Origin: Diplodia intermedia
Taxonomy: Eukaryota; Ascomycota; Dothideomycetes; Botryosphaeriales; Botryosphaeriaceae
Assembly (NCBI GenBank): GCA_021495925.1
Contig: JAKEKT010000080.1
Coordinates: 62,001-126,000 of the forward strand
DNA: 64,000 nucleotides
Direction of reading: 5' to 3'
In this document: positions 1 to 10,629 of the stretch, piece after piece
Layout: each line of letters starts with the position of its first letter
Numbering within the stretch: position 1 is the first letter of the stretch
Position numbers and translations under genes: made by a program
The notes under the pieces: generated by a model
Seen by the model: the letters and a program-made list of their open reading frames with translations, nothing else
Told to the model about the DNA's origin: nothing
Database searches by the model: none

Positions 1-1659
1 AGCCCGGACTCTCTCCGCTGCAGTGTTGATCGTGTTTGTACCGCGTCCTTCCGCTTCTTCTTCTCCGGCAGTGACAATCTCTCCACCATCATCCTCATCC
101 TCATCATCTTCAAGCATCGAGAAAGCGCTTAGCCAAGGGAGCCAGCCAGTCATAGCAGTGCTATCAGCCGCCCTCTTTTCGTCAGCACTGTTATGATGAT
201 TCTTGCCCTCAACATCATCGACATCATCGCCAACCGCCCACTCCCGTAGCGACGCGGGATCGTACGGCGTGCTTGCTAGCGCAAACAAGTCTTTCCGGTG
301 TTTGACTGAGGGATGAATCGACTCGTTCGTCACAAAATCGTCTGGGTGGACACCCTCCGCAAATTCCAGCATTTTGTAGTATTGACCGGGCGTGCGTATA
401 GCATATCGCTCTGAACATCCTCCTTCAGTGCCGTCCACCTCGTCCTGCTGCAGAAAGCTGATTGCGGCGAGCAGGTGGTTGAGTGTGGCGGTCAGCAACG
501 TGTACATCAAGCCACCTCCGGCGGTGCTCATGGGCATTTCAGAGCAGTCCCCAGAGTGACTACGCCTGTGAGCGTTCTGGCGGTCGGGCTGTCTCGGATG
601 AGTGGTCGACTGCTCAGCACCCAGGAACTCGGAGACCGCATCGTCATCAAAGTCGAGCAGACCGTCTACTTGGTCGCACATCCACGCCAGCGTGATGTCC
701 GCGATGTCCGTCCGGTCTTTCGCATCCGCGGTGTCGGTCGCACCGCCGCCGACGGTCTCATGGAAGCCGGGAAACCAGCATTGCTTGAGGTTCGGAGCGC
801 AAAGGGCCTTCGAGGAGTCCTTGAGATCAAGACGCCACAGTGAGGGGTCGAAAGAAGCGCGGTTTTCGTCGAGGGCCAAGGCTTGGAAAGCATGGTCGAT
901 ATCTGGCGCACGAGCAAAAGTCAAAGGAGATACTTCCAGCTGTAGACGGGAGTGCTTACGCGAGTGCAACGCAATGTCCTGCAGCTGACATTTCCCATCC
1001 ACCCCCCTCGGAAACGTATCCGGATATTCCAAGTTGCCGACCTGCTCTAGTCAGCAATCTTGCTTTGTTTTCACCGATCCCCGGGATAGAGTAGAACCAA
1101 CACCCACCGTATCCCACACCCCCACCACTCTCACTCTCACATCCACCCACATTGCGTCCCTCAGCCCCTCGATCTCATCCAGCTCCCGTCTACTCCTGTG
1201 CGCCAGCAAGCCCTTCCAAAAGCCTTCGTCCCCTCCCTCCACTTTCCCATCACCGCACCCCCATTCCATTCTCTCCGTATATAGCTCCCACAAGCGCCCC
1301 CACCTCACCACCTCCCCCGGCTTCAGCAATCCCACTTCCGTAAGCAATCCGACCACGACTCTCGCTGCCGATGCGCCCTTGCCGCCGCCGAACACAGCAA
1401 TCTGGTCGCCGGCGGCGTGGTTCGCAGCGAGGAATAGATAGGCGGCAGCGACGTCCTGCTCGAGGGTGGATGTGAGGCCGGAAAGGTAAAAGATTATTTG
1501 CGGGACGTCGTTGGCGCCGTGGCGAGCGAGCATGCGGGAGAAGCGGGCGACATTGGATGCGGTGTGCGCCGAGTGAATAAAGGAAGGAGAGTGTGAAGCG
1601 GGCTGAGAGGTGACGCTGCCGTCGCAGCAGAGGATGAGGCGTTTTGTCCTCGAGGACAT
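1..1659 (-). CDS. DUF2235 (Tle1-like alpha/beta hydrolase fold) protein, 3' part beyond the window
   Basis: Exon 1 is 1659-1108 and exon 2 is 1041 to the window edge, with a 66-bp GT-AG intron between them. Exon 1 starts with the family's N-terminal strand (RLILCCDGS, usually CCDGT). Exon 2 carries three family signatures: AFQALALDENR, WFPGFHETVGGG, and DIADITLAWMC. The reading frame stays open to base 1, so the C-terminus is missing. DUF2235 proteins share a fold with type VI phospholipase effectors and normally have a GFSRGA nucleophile elbow. Here the matching residues (about 90-96) read FGGGKGA, so the catalytic Ser is replaced by Gly. The rest of the fold looks intact and there are no stops, which suggests a non-catalytic paralogue rather than a decaying gene. 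ATG 1659 was chosen because the conserved region starts directly after it; an in-frame ATG at 1710 adds 17 residues. The substrate is unknown. Confidence 0.85.
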
Positions 1660-2187
1660 GTTTGCTTCTCTCACGAGGGGTATCAAGCAGGACCAAAAGA
1701 TGTAGAGCAAACGTTGCGGTGTCGTTAATCATGTAAAAGCGTGAGATTGCCAAACTGCCGTCGTACGCCCCTGGGCAGGGAGGGAGGTGGGAGGCAGGGC
1801 AGGCAGAGCAGCAAAGCACGACGAGAAATGGGAAGTGTTTACACAGGCTCGCACGGGGCCCCACAGAAAATCAGTGTCGACATGTGAAAAGGGCCCGCGG
1901 TAACCGGCACTAGAGTCACGATGCGGGCAAAAGCGGTGAGGCAAGCGAGTAGAGCGGTCGGAATGCATTCTTTGGGACCGGGTGCTACGTTAGTGTGCCC
2001 GAGGCGCTAGTGGTTGGTTGACACCTCCCCTCGGGAAATTGTGGGTTCGTGTATATGCACGTTGGACGTTAGAAAAACAGTCAAGTGATCGGGACACAGC
2101 CGGCTCAGACCGTATGACGCTCTGCCAAGTTGCTTCCGAGGATCAGAAATGAGACACGCATTACCCCAGGAATGGACAATCTTACCT
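1660..2187. other. intergenic, no gene seen
   Basis: This stretch lies between the start of the DUF2235 gene and the stop of the aminopeptidase gene. It should hold the DUF2235 promoter and the aminopeptidase 3' UTR. I see no coding signature. Confidence 0.5.
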
Positions 2188-3686
2188 TTAAGCAGCCACA
2201 ACCGTCTCAACATCCGCCGTCTCCTTTGGCGTCTCGGTCAAATTCTCATAGCCCGTCTCCGTGACCAGGACGTTGTCCTCGATCCTGACCCCGCCCACTT
2301 CCCAGTACTTCTCAAGCACCTTCTCGTCAATGAAGCCCTTGTGCTTCTCGTCCTTCAGGTACGGCTCGATGATGAACCTGCAGAAGTAGATACCAGGCTC
2401 AACGGTGATGACCGAGCCCGCCGGGAGCGTGCCGCGCTTGCGCAAGTAGCGGAACATGGGGTCCTTATCCGCGTAGTTGGGGTGGCCACCGCAGTCGTGC
2501 GTATCCTGGGAAACAGATCAGCGTGCGCAAGCAGATGAGCCAGGGGCAGGACCATACCATGCCTAGATAGTGTCCGAGACCGTGCGGGAAGAATGCCACA
2601 GAAGTGCGAGAATCGAAGATGGCCTTGGCATCGCCTTTCAGGATGCCTAGATGCAGCAGTCCGGCAATGGCTGTGCGGTGAGCCTGCGAGTGCACCTCGT
2701 CCCAGCTCACGCCCGCCTGCAGGCTTTCGATGGCCTCCTTCTGCATACGCAAGACGATGTCGTAGATGGCGCGACTTTCCGGGGAGAAGCTGCCGCTGAT
2801 GGGGAATGTACGGGTAATGTCGGAAGCATAGCAATCCTTCTCCGCGCCCGCATCAACGAGAAGGTTCAACTTGCCAGCAAGCGGCTGGTCGTTGGCCACG
2901 TAATGAAGGGTGGCCGCCGCCGTGCCACTGGCCATGATGGAGCTGTACGCCTGGTTTCGGCAGCCGCGTTCGATGCAGCTCTTCAAGAAGATGGCTTCCA
3001 GTTCACGCTCGTTGGTCGCAGACTTTGCAGCCGCCATGACTGCCGTGTGAGCGGCAGTGGAGACGTTGTTGGCATGAGTGATGAGCGCGATCTCATACGG
3101 CGTCTTGATGACGCGGCATTCTTCGACGGCGGTCTTGAGGAGGTCGAAGTTCTTGTTGGCAAACGCCAGAAAAGTCGTCTCGTCCGAGATCTGGCCACTG
3201 ATGGCGTAAACGGTGGACTTGGACGTGGAAGCACTGGACAGGTACGCGTTGACCTCGGTCGAAGGCTTGCAGTCATCCACGTCGTACTTCTGAAGCGCTT
3301 CCGCTGGGCTCAGCGGTAGGCCCGACCAGATGACCTCATCCGGATCAATCGGTGGGATGAACAGCGTGCTCTTCTCCGTCTTCAAGTCGACCGCGACATA
3401 GCAGTCGGGCAGGTTGCAGCCCGTCAGATAGAAGAAATATCTCCGCTGACGGAAGGGCTGTTCCTGGTCATTGTCCTGGCGCCAACAGCATCAGCGGTGT
3501 TGTCGGAGAGCAGGGGATTCGGCTCGGAGCAACCTCGTTCATCTTCGTCTTCTGGCCCTCCAGGTAGAGCACACCCTCGGCATCCCCGCCATTCGCGACG
3601 ATCCATTCCTTGACCTTTTTGGCGTGCGTCTTGGCCGGGTACTTGCCCTTCAGCACCTCCCTCACGTTCGGCTTGTTGATGGACAT
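2188..3686 (-). CDS. pepP: Xaa-Pro aminopeptidase, PEPP type (M24 metallopeptidase)
   Basis: This enzyme removes an N-terminal residue ahead of proline using two metal ions. Exons are 3686-3534, 3475-2558 and 2505-2188; introns are 58 and 52 bp, all in phase. The product is 462 residues, the usual size for fungal PEPP. The N-terminal domain ([31 protein letters not shown]) is followed by the pita-bread domain. Metal ligands visible in order are LVDAGAE (Asp), SDITRTF (Asp), HGLGHYLGM (His), TVEPGIYF (Glu) and VRIEDNV (Glu). MSINKPN aligns with the family start, so I placed the start there. The frame stays open upstream to an ATG at 3959, adding 91 residues that are rich in Arg, Ser and His and resemble a mitochondrial presequence. 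Whether that longer form is made is inference. Confidence 0.93.
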
Positions 3687-4266
3687 TTCGCCAATCTTCT
3701 TCGTGTTCTTGCCTCTCGTGAGCTGGTACTCCTTGACCCGATCGAGTAGCTGGCGGCGGCGGATGAGATCGGCCCCGCGCTGCTGGTCGGGCGTTGGAGT
3801 GGTGCTGCAGAAGCTGCGGTGGGAGGCGAAGCGTGGGTTGACGCGAAGCTCGTGCAGCCGCTGACAATGGCGGGGAAGCTTGAGGTGGGATGAGGCCGCT
3901 GATAACCGGTGGTGGGGCCTTCCGCTTACGGCTACGAAGCGACTTGGCGAAGGGGGCATTGAACCTAAAGCAACGGCTATCCAGCTCTCAACTGCTCGGT
4001 TGGACGGGTTTTGTCAAGTTGCCGTGCGGCTTCGCCGAGACTTACGACGCGGGTTGAACAGAGCATTGACGCCCACGTGATCAACACCATCCAATGCCTC
4101 AGGACTCCAGTCAGTTGGCACGATCTTCTGCGCCCAGTGCTCCCAGATATAATGGTGGGCTAGGATCTATGAAAAGTGTGCAAATGCTAAAACCCAAAAC
4201 TCCCCCACCCATTCGTAATCGTACAGTGCATGCCTCGTCAAGAATTGTTTCGCTACCATCCGGCCC

Positions 4267-5280
4267 TTAGTCCTTCCACCGCGCCAAGAACTTGGCCATA
4301 TCGTCAGAAGGCATAGCCGCAGCCTGTTGCTATCAAGTGCATCAGTCACACGCTCATCCGCAAGCAGCTCGAGGGAACTTACAGTAGCCTCCTTGCTGCT
4401 GATGGTGAATGTTCCACTCTGCGTCACCGTCATCACCTGTGTCGGAATCTTCGCGTACGTCGTGTACGCGGTATACGCGCTGGTAGGGTATTGCCGGGAT
4501 GCGTCGCTCTTGGTGATCTTCGAGCTAGGCACACGCTGCATGGGCGCGTATTTGGTCAACCCCGTCTGCATCGTGTATGGTATGGTGTAGCTGCCTCCGG
4601 CCGCAGTCACTGTAGCCGCCGCACCGACCCCAATGGGCGCGGCGCCTTGTCTCTTCTTCAGCTCCGTGTCAGAATCATCGTCGAGCGCGGCAATGACGGG
4701 CGGGTCCGTGTCGATTATGGGGTTCGCGGCGAGGGCTTCCTGGACGACCTCTGGGAAGCTGCCCGTCATACCGGCTAGCGTGAAGCGCGGGGAATAATTC
4801 GTATGCGTCTGGCCGTCTTTCGTCGAAGACACAATTCGGAAGAAGCTACGGGAGCCTTGTCAGTGGCTGACATGGCATCGACAGTCCCAGTGAGCACGAA
4901 CTATGCATTCTCAGCGTCTCCGCCGTCGGTCGGCAGTATTATGCCTTTGGCCATGTTGCCGAACCAAAACAGACCCTTCGACGTGATTTGTTTTACAGAC
5001 ACCTATGGGCCGTCCGCGTTAGAGCGTGTGGCAGGCTTCCGGCGAGTCAGCTGCACGAACTCACAAAATCATCGTTTGTTCCGGCGCACAGATCCAGCAC
5101 ATAGCTATGCAGCTGGGTGATTTCAGGTTTGTTGCCCGAGTCGGTCCATTCGATGGTGACATGCGATGGGCCTGTTCCAACGGTCAAGGAATCGCCACCG
5201 GTGATGCTTGTAAACCACACGTCGGCGTTGGCGAAGGGGATGAGCGAGGTGGCCCAGAGAACGGAACGAGCGAGCCTCAT
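4267..5280 (-). CDS. KRE9/KNH1-family cell wall glucan assembly protein
   Basis: KRE9/KNH1 proteins are secreted O-glycoproteins needed for beta-1,6-glucan assembly. There are four exons: 5280-5065, 5002-4902, 4845-4383 and 4323-4267, with introns of 62, 56 and 59 bp; the total is 278 residues. A signal peptide (MRLARSVLWATSLIPFANA) is followed by DVWFTSITGGDSLTV, the conserved N-terminal Ig-like repeat. Across the second intron the frame restores NAYFFRIVSSTKDGQTHTNY and then SPRFTLAGMTG, a family landmark. The C-terminal domain has SYTIPYTMQTGLTKYAPMQ, also diagnostic. A KKRQ site after the middle linker looks like a Kex2-type cleavage site. The last exon encodes only 18 residues ending in RWKD. 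One donor, GTTCGT, is non-canonical but is required by the homology. Confidence 0.93.
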
Positions 5281-5786
5281 GGCAGCGGTACGACTGGTGG
5301 GAGCGAATGATGCGCGTGAAACGGACAGCCGCGGTCGGAGGAGCTCGGCGAGTGCGCAGATTACGGATTGTGGAAACGCGCGGTGGTGGAAGGTGGGTTG
5401 CGAGCAGAATTGGACGCGGCGATGATGTTTCGAGAAACGCGCACGCAAGACCGCGGCGAGCGGGTGGCGCTAGGTGACGAGGCGGCTGAAGATCAGCTGT
5501 GGACCCTTCGGCAGCCCCATGCACATCACCGACTCAGTGTTTGCCCCAGTAGATCAGGAGAAGAAATAATCGTTATGCTACTTCGAGGGAATAGAGCTAG
5601 AGAACACGCGTGCCCGTGGCAAATTCGTCAAACAGCCGCCCAGTACGGAAATCAATGCCCGCTGTACCCCTGGCCATAGCCTTTCCCAATACTCCAAACA
5701 ACTCCCAGTGACAGCCGTCATAGTAAATACATCGAACACCCATTTGCCCCAACATAGCCGAACAGATGGGGAAACGAGTGACTGCG
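5281..5786. other. intergenic between the KRE9-like start and the cyclin stop
   Basis: This should hold the KRE9-like promoter and the cyclin 3' UTR. I see no further gene. Confidence 0.5.
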
Positions 5787-6743
5787 TCATGCCGTCACTT
5801 CTGTCCGCGCTGCTCCAGGCAATTTCGGCATCATGAGCGTGGGCACCTTCGTGTGGTAGAGCGTTGCCTGCATCCCCGCCTGCTGCAGTCGCAGCGTGTT
5901 GCGTTTTAAGCTCTCTGGTGTGACCTGCAGTTCAAACTCCATCAGATAACAAACACTGATCTCCAGCTTTTGCAACTCGCTCTCGCGCACGCCGCCCACA
6001 CCGGCGAAACGAGCCTGCGGATACCGCAGGTCCTCCAGCGCCTTCATGGCCACACGCAGGGTGCCCAGAAGCAGCCTGTGTACTGTGCGACCGGTGACGG
6101 GCACCATCTTGTCCTCCACCGCCAACTTGTGAATGTACGAGGCCGCGGCGAGGTATACTCCTGTCGACATGGGACAGTACCGTTGCAGGCGCATGAGGTA
6201 GTCCAGCAGCGTGATAGGCGGCGGCTTCCTCGAGTAAAACTTGCGCGCGATGGCGACCTGTTGGACGTGGACGGGTTCGGCGTCGACTCCAACATCGCGC
6301 GCCGAGGGCTCATGATGGTGTGCTTCGGGGCTGCCCATGTCGATGCCCCTGAACCTAGGGCCCTTCAGGTCGTCGGACGGCACCGGCGTTGCCGGGCGTG
6401 AGCTGCTCCGCGAGCGCATGCCGCACGATGTGGGCAAGGGCGAGGCTCGCGGAGTGCCGGGGCGGCTGATGGGGGGTGTAGGGGGAATGTCGCCAGTGGC
6501 GTTTGCGAGTGCTACGACAGCGCGGCATAGCATCTTCATGGCCGCCTCTGGCCTGAGAGTGGAGGGGTCCCATTCGGCGTCGGCGGACGGCGTGGGCGCA
6601 TCTTCGTCTGGGGTCGAGATGCGCGGTATCACGCCTGCGTCCGCCGACGGGTTGGGCGGGGGCGGGAGTTCGAGGTGGAGGCCGGCCGAGGACGAAGCCT
6701 CGCCGGCAGGGTTTTGGGGGCTGTGGTCCTGATTCTGGTCCAT
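5787..6743 (-). CDS. PHO80/PCL-type cyclin
   Basis: This is an intronless 318-residue protein. The first half is Pro/Ser/Thr-rich and low in complexity, with candidate CDK sites such as SRPGTPRAS and SRPATPVP. The second half is a PHO80-like cyclin box: PITLLDYLMRLQRYCPMSTG, then YLAAASYIHKLAVED, VPVTGRTVHRLLLGTLRVA, and ELQKLEISVCYLMEFELQVT. Cyclins of this group bind PHO85-type kinases and act in phosphate signalling, glycogen control or morphogenesis. The sequence does not decide which subfamily this is (PHO80, or PCL6/7-like). About 2 kb of gene-free DNA lies upstream. The start is the first ATG, and the whole frame is open. Confidence 0.88.
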   Translation of the reverse strand: MDQNQDHSPQNPAGEASSSAGLHLELPPPPNPSADAGVIPRISTPDEDAPTPSADAEWDPSTLRPEAAMKMLCRAVVALANATGDIPPTPPISRPGTPRASPLPTSCGMRSRSSSRPATPVPSDDLKGPRFRGIDMGSPEAHHHEPSARDVGVDAEPVHVQQVAIARKFYSRKPPPITLLDYLMRLQRYCPMSTGVYLAAASYIHKLAVEDKMVPVTGRTVHRLLLGTLRVAMKALEDLRYPQARFAGVGGVRESELQKLEISVCYLMEFELQVTPESLKRNTLRLQQAGMQATLYHTKVPTLMMPKLPGAARTEVTA

Positions 6744-8797
6744 GGCGAGGGGAGAGGTCTGGGGAGAAGGTGTTTGGGAGGGTTCGGCGTCGTCCTTCTT
6801 TTGAGGCGGTGGTGGTGGCTACCTATACTCGGACCAAGGTACAGCTCCTGCTGCACTCATGGGCCATCCGCGGATGGGGAAGCGTGGTCGAGCGGTGGCT
6901 CCTGCGTGGGAACAAGTGCATCGCGGCCCGGTCTCTTGTATCGTGAAGGGCAGCGAGAAAAATTGAGCTGGGCACGCGGTGAGTTATTGGCAAATCTCCG
7001 TTGCGGGAGTGGAGTCGGCTTGAGCGCGGCGGGTCAGGTCCGGGTGGTGTGAAGGGCGGCGCACCACCAACGGGCCGAAGAGCACAGCAGGGGCGCCGGG
7101 CAGAAGCCGGGTACAGTGGACGCAAGGCGGAAGCAGTGGAGTGGAGAACAACAGCGGCGCTTCGAGGACCTGGCGCAAAGGCAGCGCTGGCGGGGTCCAT
7201 GCGGTCACCTCATGGCGCCAGAGAGCGCCCGCTGTGGCGCTGCCGATGCTACACCGCACGTGGGCCCAATCCAGCTGCTGAGCGCCGCCGCCGCCTGATG
7301 ATGGCCGCACCGCACTCAACCGGAAACGTCCAGGCTGGCAGATCGACCCCGCGGGGGATCGCACATGGCAGTGCATGGCGCGCTACAAATGCGATCCACT
7401 GCCCTCTCCCCGTCGCCGCCATCTAGCCCAGTCACACAGACGCCCAGCCCTCCAGCCCTGGGTCCAACGGCTGTGTTCTCGACGGGCACACGGCCCCGTG
7501 TTCCTCCTGCCTCGGTGCCCGCAATGGCGGCTTGAGGCGGGCCAGGCAGCTCGCAAGCGCCATGGCTGCCTCGGCTGACCCGTGAGCTGGGCTGCTTCGT
7601 GCCTCGCGACTTCTCCAGGCTGCACTTTTTTGGAATTGCATGCGATGGCCGCCGCAATTCGCCAATGGAGTGCGCCGCCCTGTGGGTCCCTTGCGTTCAG
7701 GGACTGGCACGCTGCTGAGATCAGCGGCCCCCTCTCTGCGATTCGCTGGCCTCATTCCTTATCCACCTTCCGTCGGACCCTGTCGCTCCTTCTCCACCTC
7801 AGGACTCACACCTGCAGATTCTCCGATTCTGTTGGTTCGCTCGCGCGTGCGTCTCGGTCTGCCAATGGCGCCGCTACACATTGTCGCGTACGCGTCTTGC
7901 CTCGACCGGCCCGGCAGATATGTATGCACGCGAATCCTGACTCTCCCGCTGCTGCAGGAACGCCTTTGGATTCGCCGACACCGACCGAATGGAAGCCAGC
8001 ATGACGTGCTGCGGCCGTGGCCGTCGAAACCCCTGTCAGCGACCAGAACTTCAGCAAATAACACCCGAGGCAGCGAATGGGGCGAATCTGATAACGCCAC
8101 TGCAGCCGGTTGGATGTTTCGGCACTTTCGACCCAAGCGAAGCCAATATTCAGGCTCGATTTGCGATTGGTGGCCTTCTTCCCTGCAGTGAATGGGCAAC
8201 GGCAGCGATTTATCGATCCCCTTTCCCCCAGAACCAAGTCTGCTCATTTTCCTTGACTTTACGCCAGTCGCCAAGGGAAGAAGCCAACAAAGATCGGCGA
8301 AAGGTAGCTTGAGGACATTCGTAATATCAAAACCACAAGGCTCCAGTCCGGCCTCCAACAGTCGTGATTTCGATGGAAACCCGGAACTAATCTAACACAG
8401 GACCTGACTATTTATACAGAACGAAAAGACAAATACACATCAAGGTGGCTGGGCTACGTCGTGCCTCCTCGTCGATAGGCTACTTGTCACGCTTAGTACT
8501 TTAGAGTAGGCAGAAGCAGTGGAAGTGGGAACAGTGCGGCCTTTATTTCCGGTACACCCTTAATCGACGTCTTTACGGGTTTGTTTGGTAGGTGAAATGG
8601 AACTCGATATCTCTTTCCGGGCGCTTGATCTTCTCTTTTTCTCCGTTCGCCTCCTCTATCTCGACTTTAAGCTTCCAGCTCAGTAGCTAAATCCACTGTT
8701 AAAACCGACTTGGTAAGCAGTTGGATGACCATGCGACTAGAAAAAGAAACAATACATAGGGGTTTTTGATTTTCTGAGGTAGTGCCGCTCTAGGTTC
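6744..8797. other. 2.05-kb gene-free interval upstream of the cyclin gene
   Basis: The interval is GC-rich and contains many overlapping open frames on both strands. None has a recognisable domain, sensible composition or credible splice structure. It probably holds the cyclin promoter and a long 5' leader (about 6.75-8.4 kb) and the 3' UTR of the downstream coiled-coil gene (8.4-8.8 kb, more AT-rich). Confidence 0.5.
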
Positions 8798-10198
8798 CTA
8801 CAACTCCTTCCCCGCAAACTGCTTCCATGCTTCCGTGCCTGGGAGATGGGTTGATAGTTGTCTTTTGAGTTCATCTCGTTCATGAGTTAGGTCATTAACC
8901 TCTTTTCGAAGATGCGTTACCTCCTCTTTACATTTTCGGATGTTTTTGTTACGGTCTGCAATCTTCTCCTCGTCATCGACGGCCTTTTGTGATATTTTCC
9001 CGATCAACTCCTGTTTGTCTTTGTCCTTCTTCTGCAGCTCGGCCATTTCTATCAAGAGAGCCTCCTTCGATTTGGAGTGACTCTCCCAATTAGACTTTTG
9101 CATAGGCGTGGCTGTTTCCTTCAATCGATTCAGCTGATACAAAAGTTCCGTAATCTCCTTCTTGTCATCGACGGCGCTTTGTGATATCTGCGCGATCAAC
9201 TTCTGTTTGTTTTCGAGCTTCTTTTTCAGCTCGGCGATTTCCACCTCACCACTCCCTTCCGTAGATGTGTATGTATCGAGGCTTTCGACTTCCTCGTTTT
9301 GCTCCTGGTAAAACCCGATCTGCCCCTTTGCCAACCCCAGTTCATGTTTCGGCTCCTTCACATCCTTCTTCTCGTCATCCATTTTCCTCTCTGCCTCCAG
9401 CTCCGCCTGGCTTGCTCTCTTTTTACCGCGCCTCAGATTCTCAAATTCATTCTGCCCTCGATCCTCGTCCACGGTAGGGTCAGGAGCCGGACTGTTCCCC
9501 GTGTCGAGGAAAGGCTGTTGCCCTTGCTGCCCTCTTCCTACACTTCCGGCAAGACGTAGCACCGCCTTGACAGCCTTCGCCAACAACCACGGCGCAAGAA
9601 CCAGTGGCGCGCTGACTAGAAGCACCGCAAACTCCCACACCTCCGCACACCGCCATGGCACTGCGTCGTCCGGCTCTATGGGTATGTACCTCTGTGCTGT
9701 AGTGGGACACGCTATGTACGGCAAGCTAGGCGATATGTTGTCGAGACCAAGGGGAAGATATGCTGGGTGCGTGGCGACGATGTCGCAGGCGCCGGCGAAG
9801 CCGTAGACAAAGATGGCGGCAGAAGTGAGGAAGCAACAGGTGCGGCTTTGGTGACAAATGAGGAACCAGACGATGTTGGCGACGAGGAAGAGTGGGCCGA
9901 GGAGAGCGAGACAGGGTTGGGCTTGTACTACCCGCGCAGCGGTGGAGAGATCGTGGGTATAAGCCGCGAGAAGCATGGGGAGTTCCTCCTCCCGGAGTGG
10001 GGTTTTGAGTAGTGTCCGAATGAGAGTCTTGATCCAGGGAGGCGAAGATTGCTGACGGTGGTGGGACCTTAAAGGCAGTGCCGCTTGGATGAAACAACTG
10101 GCCTGGCGATCGACTGAGCGACTTGCATCGGACGCTGGCAATTCGAAGTTCGTTGTGTTTGACTTATAGGACGTCGAACCTGGCAAAACAAAGAGCAT
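8798..10198 (-). CDS. membrane protein with repeated C-terminal coiled coil, function unknown
   Basis: This is an intronless frame of up to 466 residues. Three hydrophobic segments lie at about 95-116, 120-142 and 190-212 (CLALLGPLFLVANIVWFLIC; CCFLTSAAIFVYGFAGAC; FAVLLVSAPLVLAPWLLA). A charged linker and a long Lys/Glu-rich coiled coil (about 260-460) follow. Two coiled-coil blocks match closely: EIAELKKKLENKQKLIAQIS with SAVDDKKEI, and EMAELQKKDKDKQELIGKIS with KAVDDEEKI, so an internal duplication of about 30 residues is visible. The first 74 residues are low in conservation-like character, and ATG 9976 (MLLAAYTHDLS) may be the true start. No domain family was recognised. It is divergent from the dehydrogenase gene, with 431 bp between them. 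Confidence 0.65.
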   Translation of the reverse strand: MLFVLPGSTSYKSNTTNFELPASDASRSVDRQASCFIQAALPLRSHHRQQSSPPWIKTLIRTLLKTPLREEELPMLLAAYTHDLSTAARVVQAQPCLALLGPLFLVANIVWFLICHQSRTCCFLTSAAIFVYGFAGACDIVATHPAYLPLGLDNISPSLPYIACPTTAQRYIPIEPDDAVPWRCAEVWEFAVLLVSAPLVLAPWLLAKAVKAVLRLAGSVGRGQQGQQPFLDTGNSPAPDPTVDEDRGQNEFENLRRGKKRASQAELEAERKMDDEKKDVKEPKHELGLAKGQIGFYQEQNEEVESLDTYTSTEGSGEVEIAELKKKLENKQKLIAQISQSAVDDKKEITELLYQLNRLKETATPMQKSNWESHSKSKEALLIEMAELQKKDKDKQELIGKISQKAVDDEEKIADRNKNIRKCKEEVTHLRKEVNDLTHERDELKRQLSTHLPGTEAWKQFAGKEL

Positions 10199-10629
10199 TA
10201 TGCAGGTTCAGATGTTGCAACATCATCACCAAGGAACAAAGCGGTTCTCATCCTGCACCCGGCATGCCTTTCGCGTGCGGTAATGAGCTGATGGTCGACA
10301 CAAGCATTTGCTTTGCGGACTTGTGCATGACGGGCTTAACACCGTCCGTGAGCTTACGCTGTGCACAGCTAACGGCGGCGTTAACCCTCGAGCTCACCGG
10401 GGATAGGTATTCCGGACTTAAGCGCCACGCTAGTGTTGGTTCTCAAGATGACTTTAAGCCAATTGGCACAGAAGCCGCCAGTATAGTTCGTAACCCCGTC
10501 ATAACCCCGTCCGATTTCGTCCCAAGAACAACATATAACAAACATAGCAGTAGTAGCCATCATAAGATCCCCGACGCATTTACTCCATTTCACCAGAGCC
10601 CAGCCTCAAGGTACACTCTACTAGCAACG
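10199..10629. promoter_or_regulatory. divergent promoter region
   Basis: These 431 bp separate the starts of the coiled-coil membrane protein (minus) and the dehydrogenase (plus), so both promoters must lie here or within their leaders. I recognised no specific site. If the membrane protein really starts at 9976, the region is 653 bp. Confidence 0.45.

Noticed and set aside
7640..8358. Long overlapping frames on both strands in the cyclin upstream region
   Set aside because: Several frames of equal length overlap, none has a domain or signal peptide; expected by chance in GC-rich DNA.
10160..10185. Possible reverse-strand tRNA T-arm (GGTTCGACG)
   Set aside because: The stem does not pair and no other arm fits; it lies in a promoter region.
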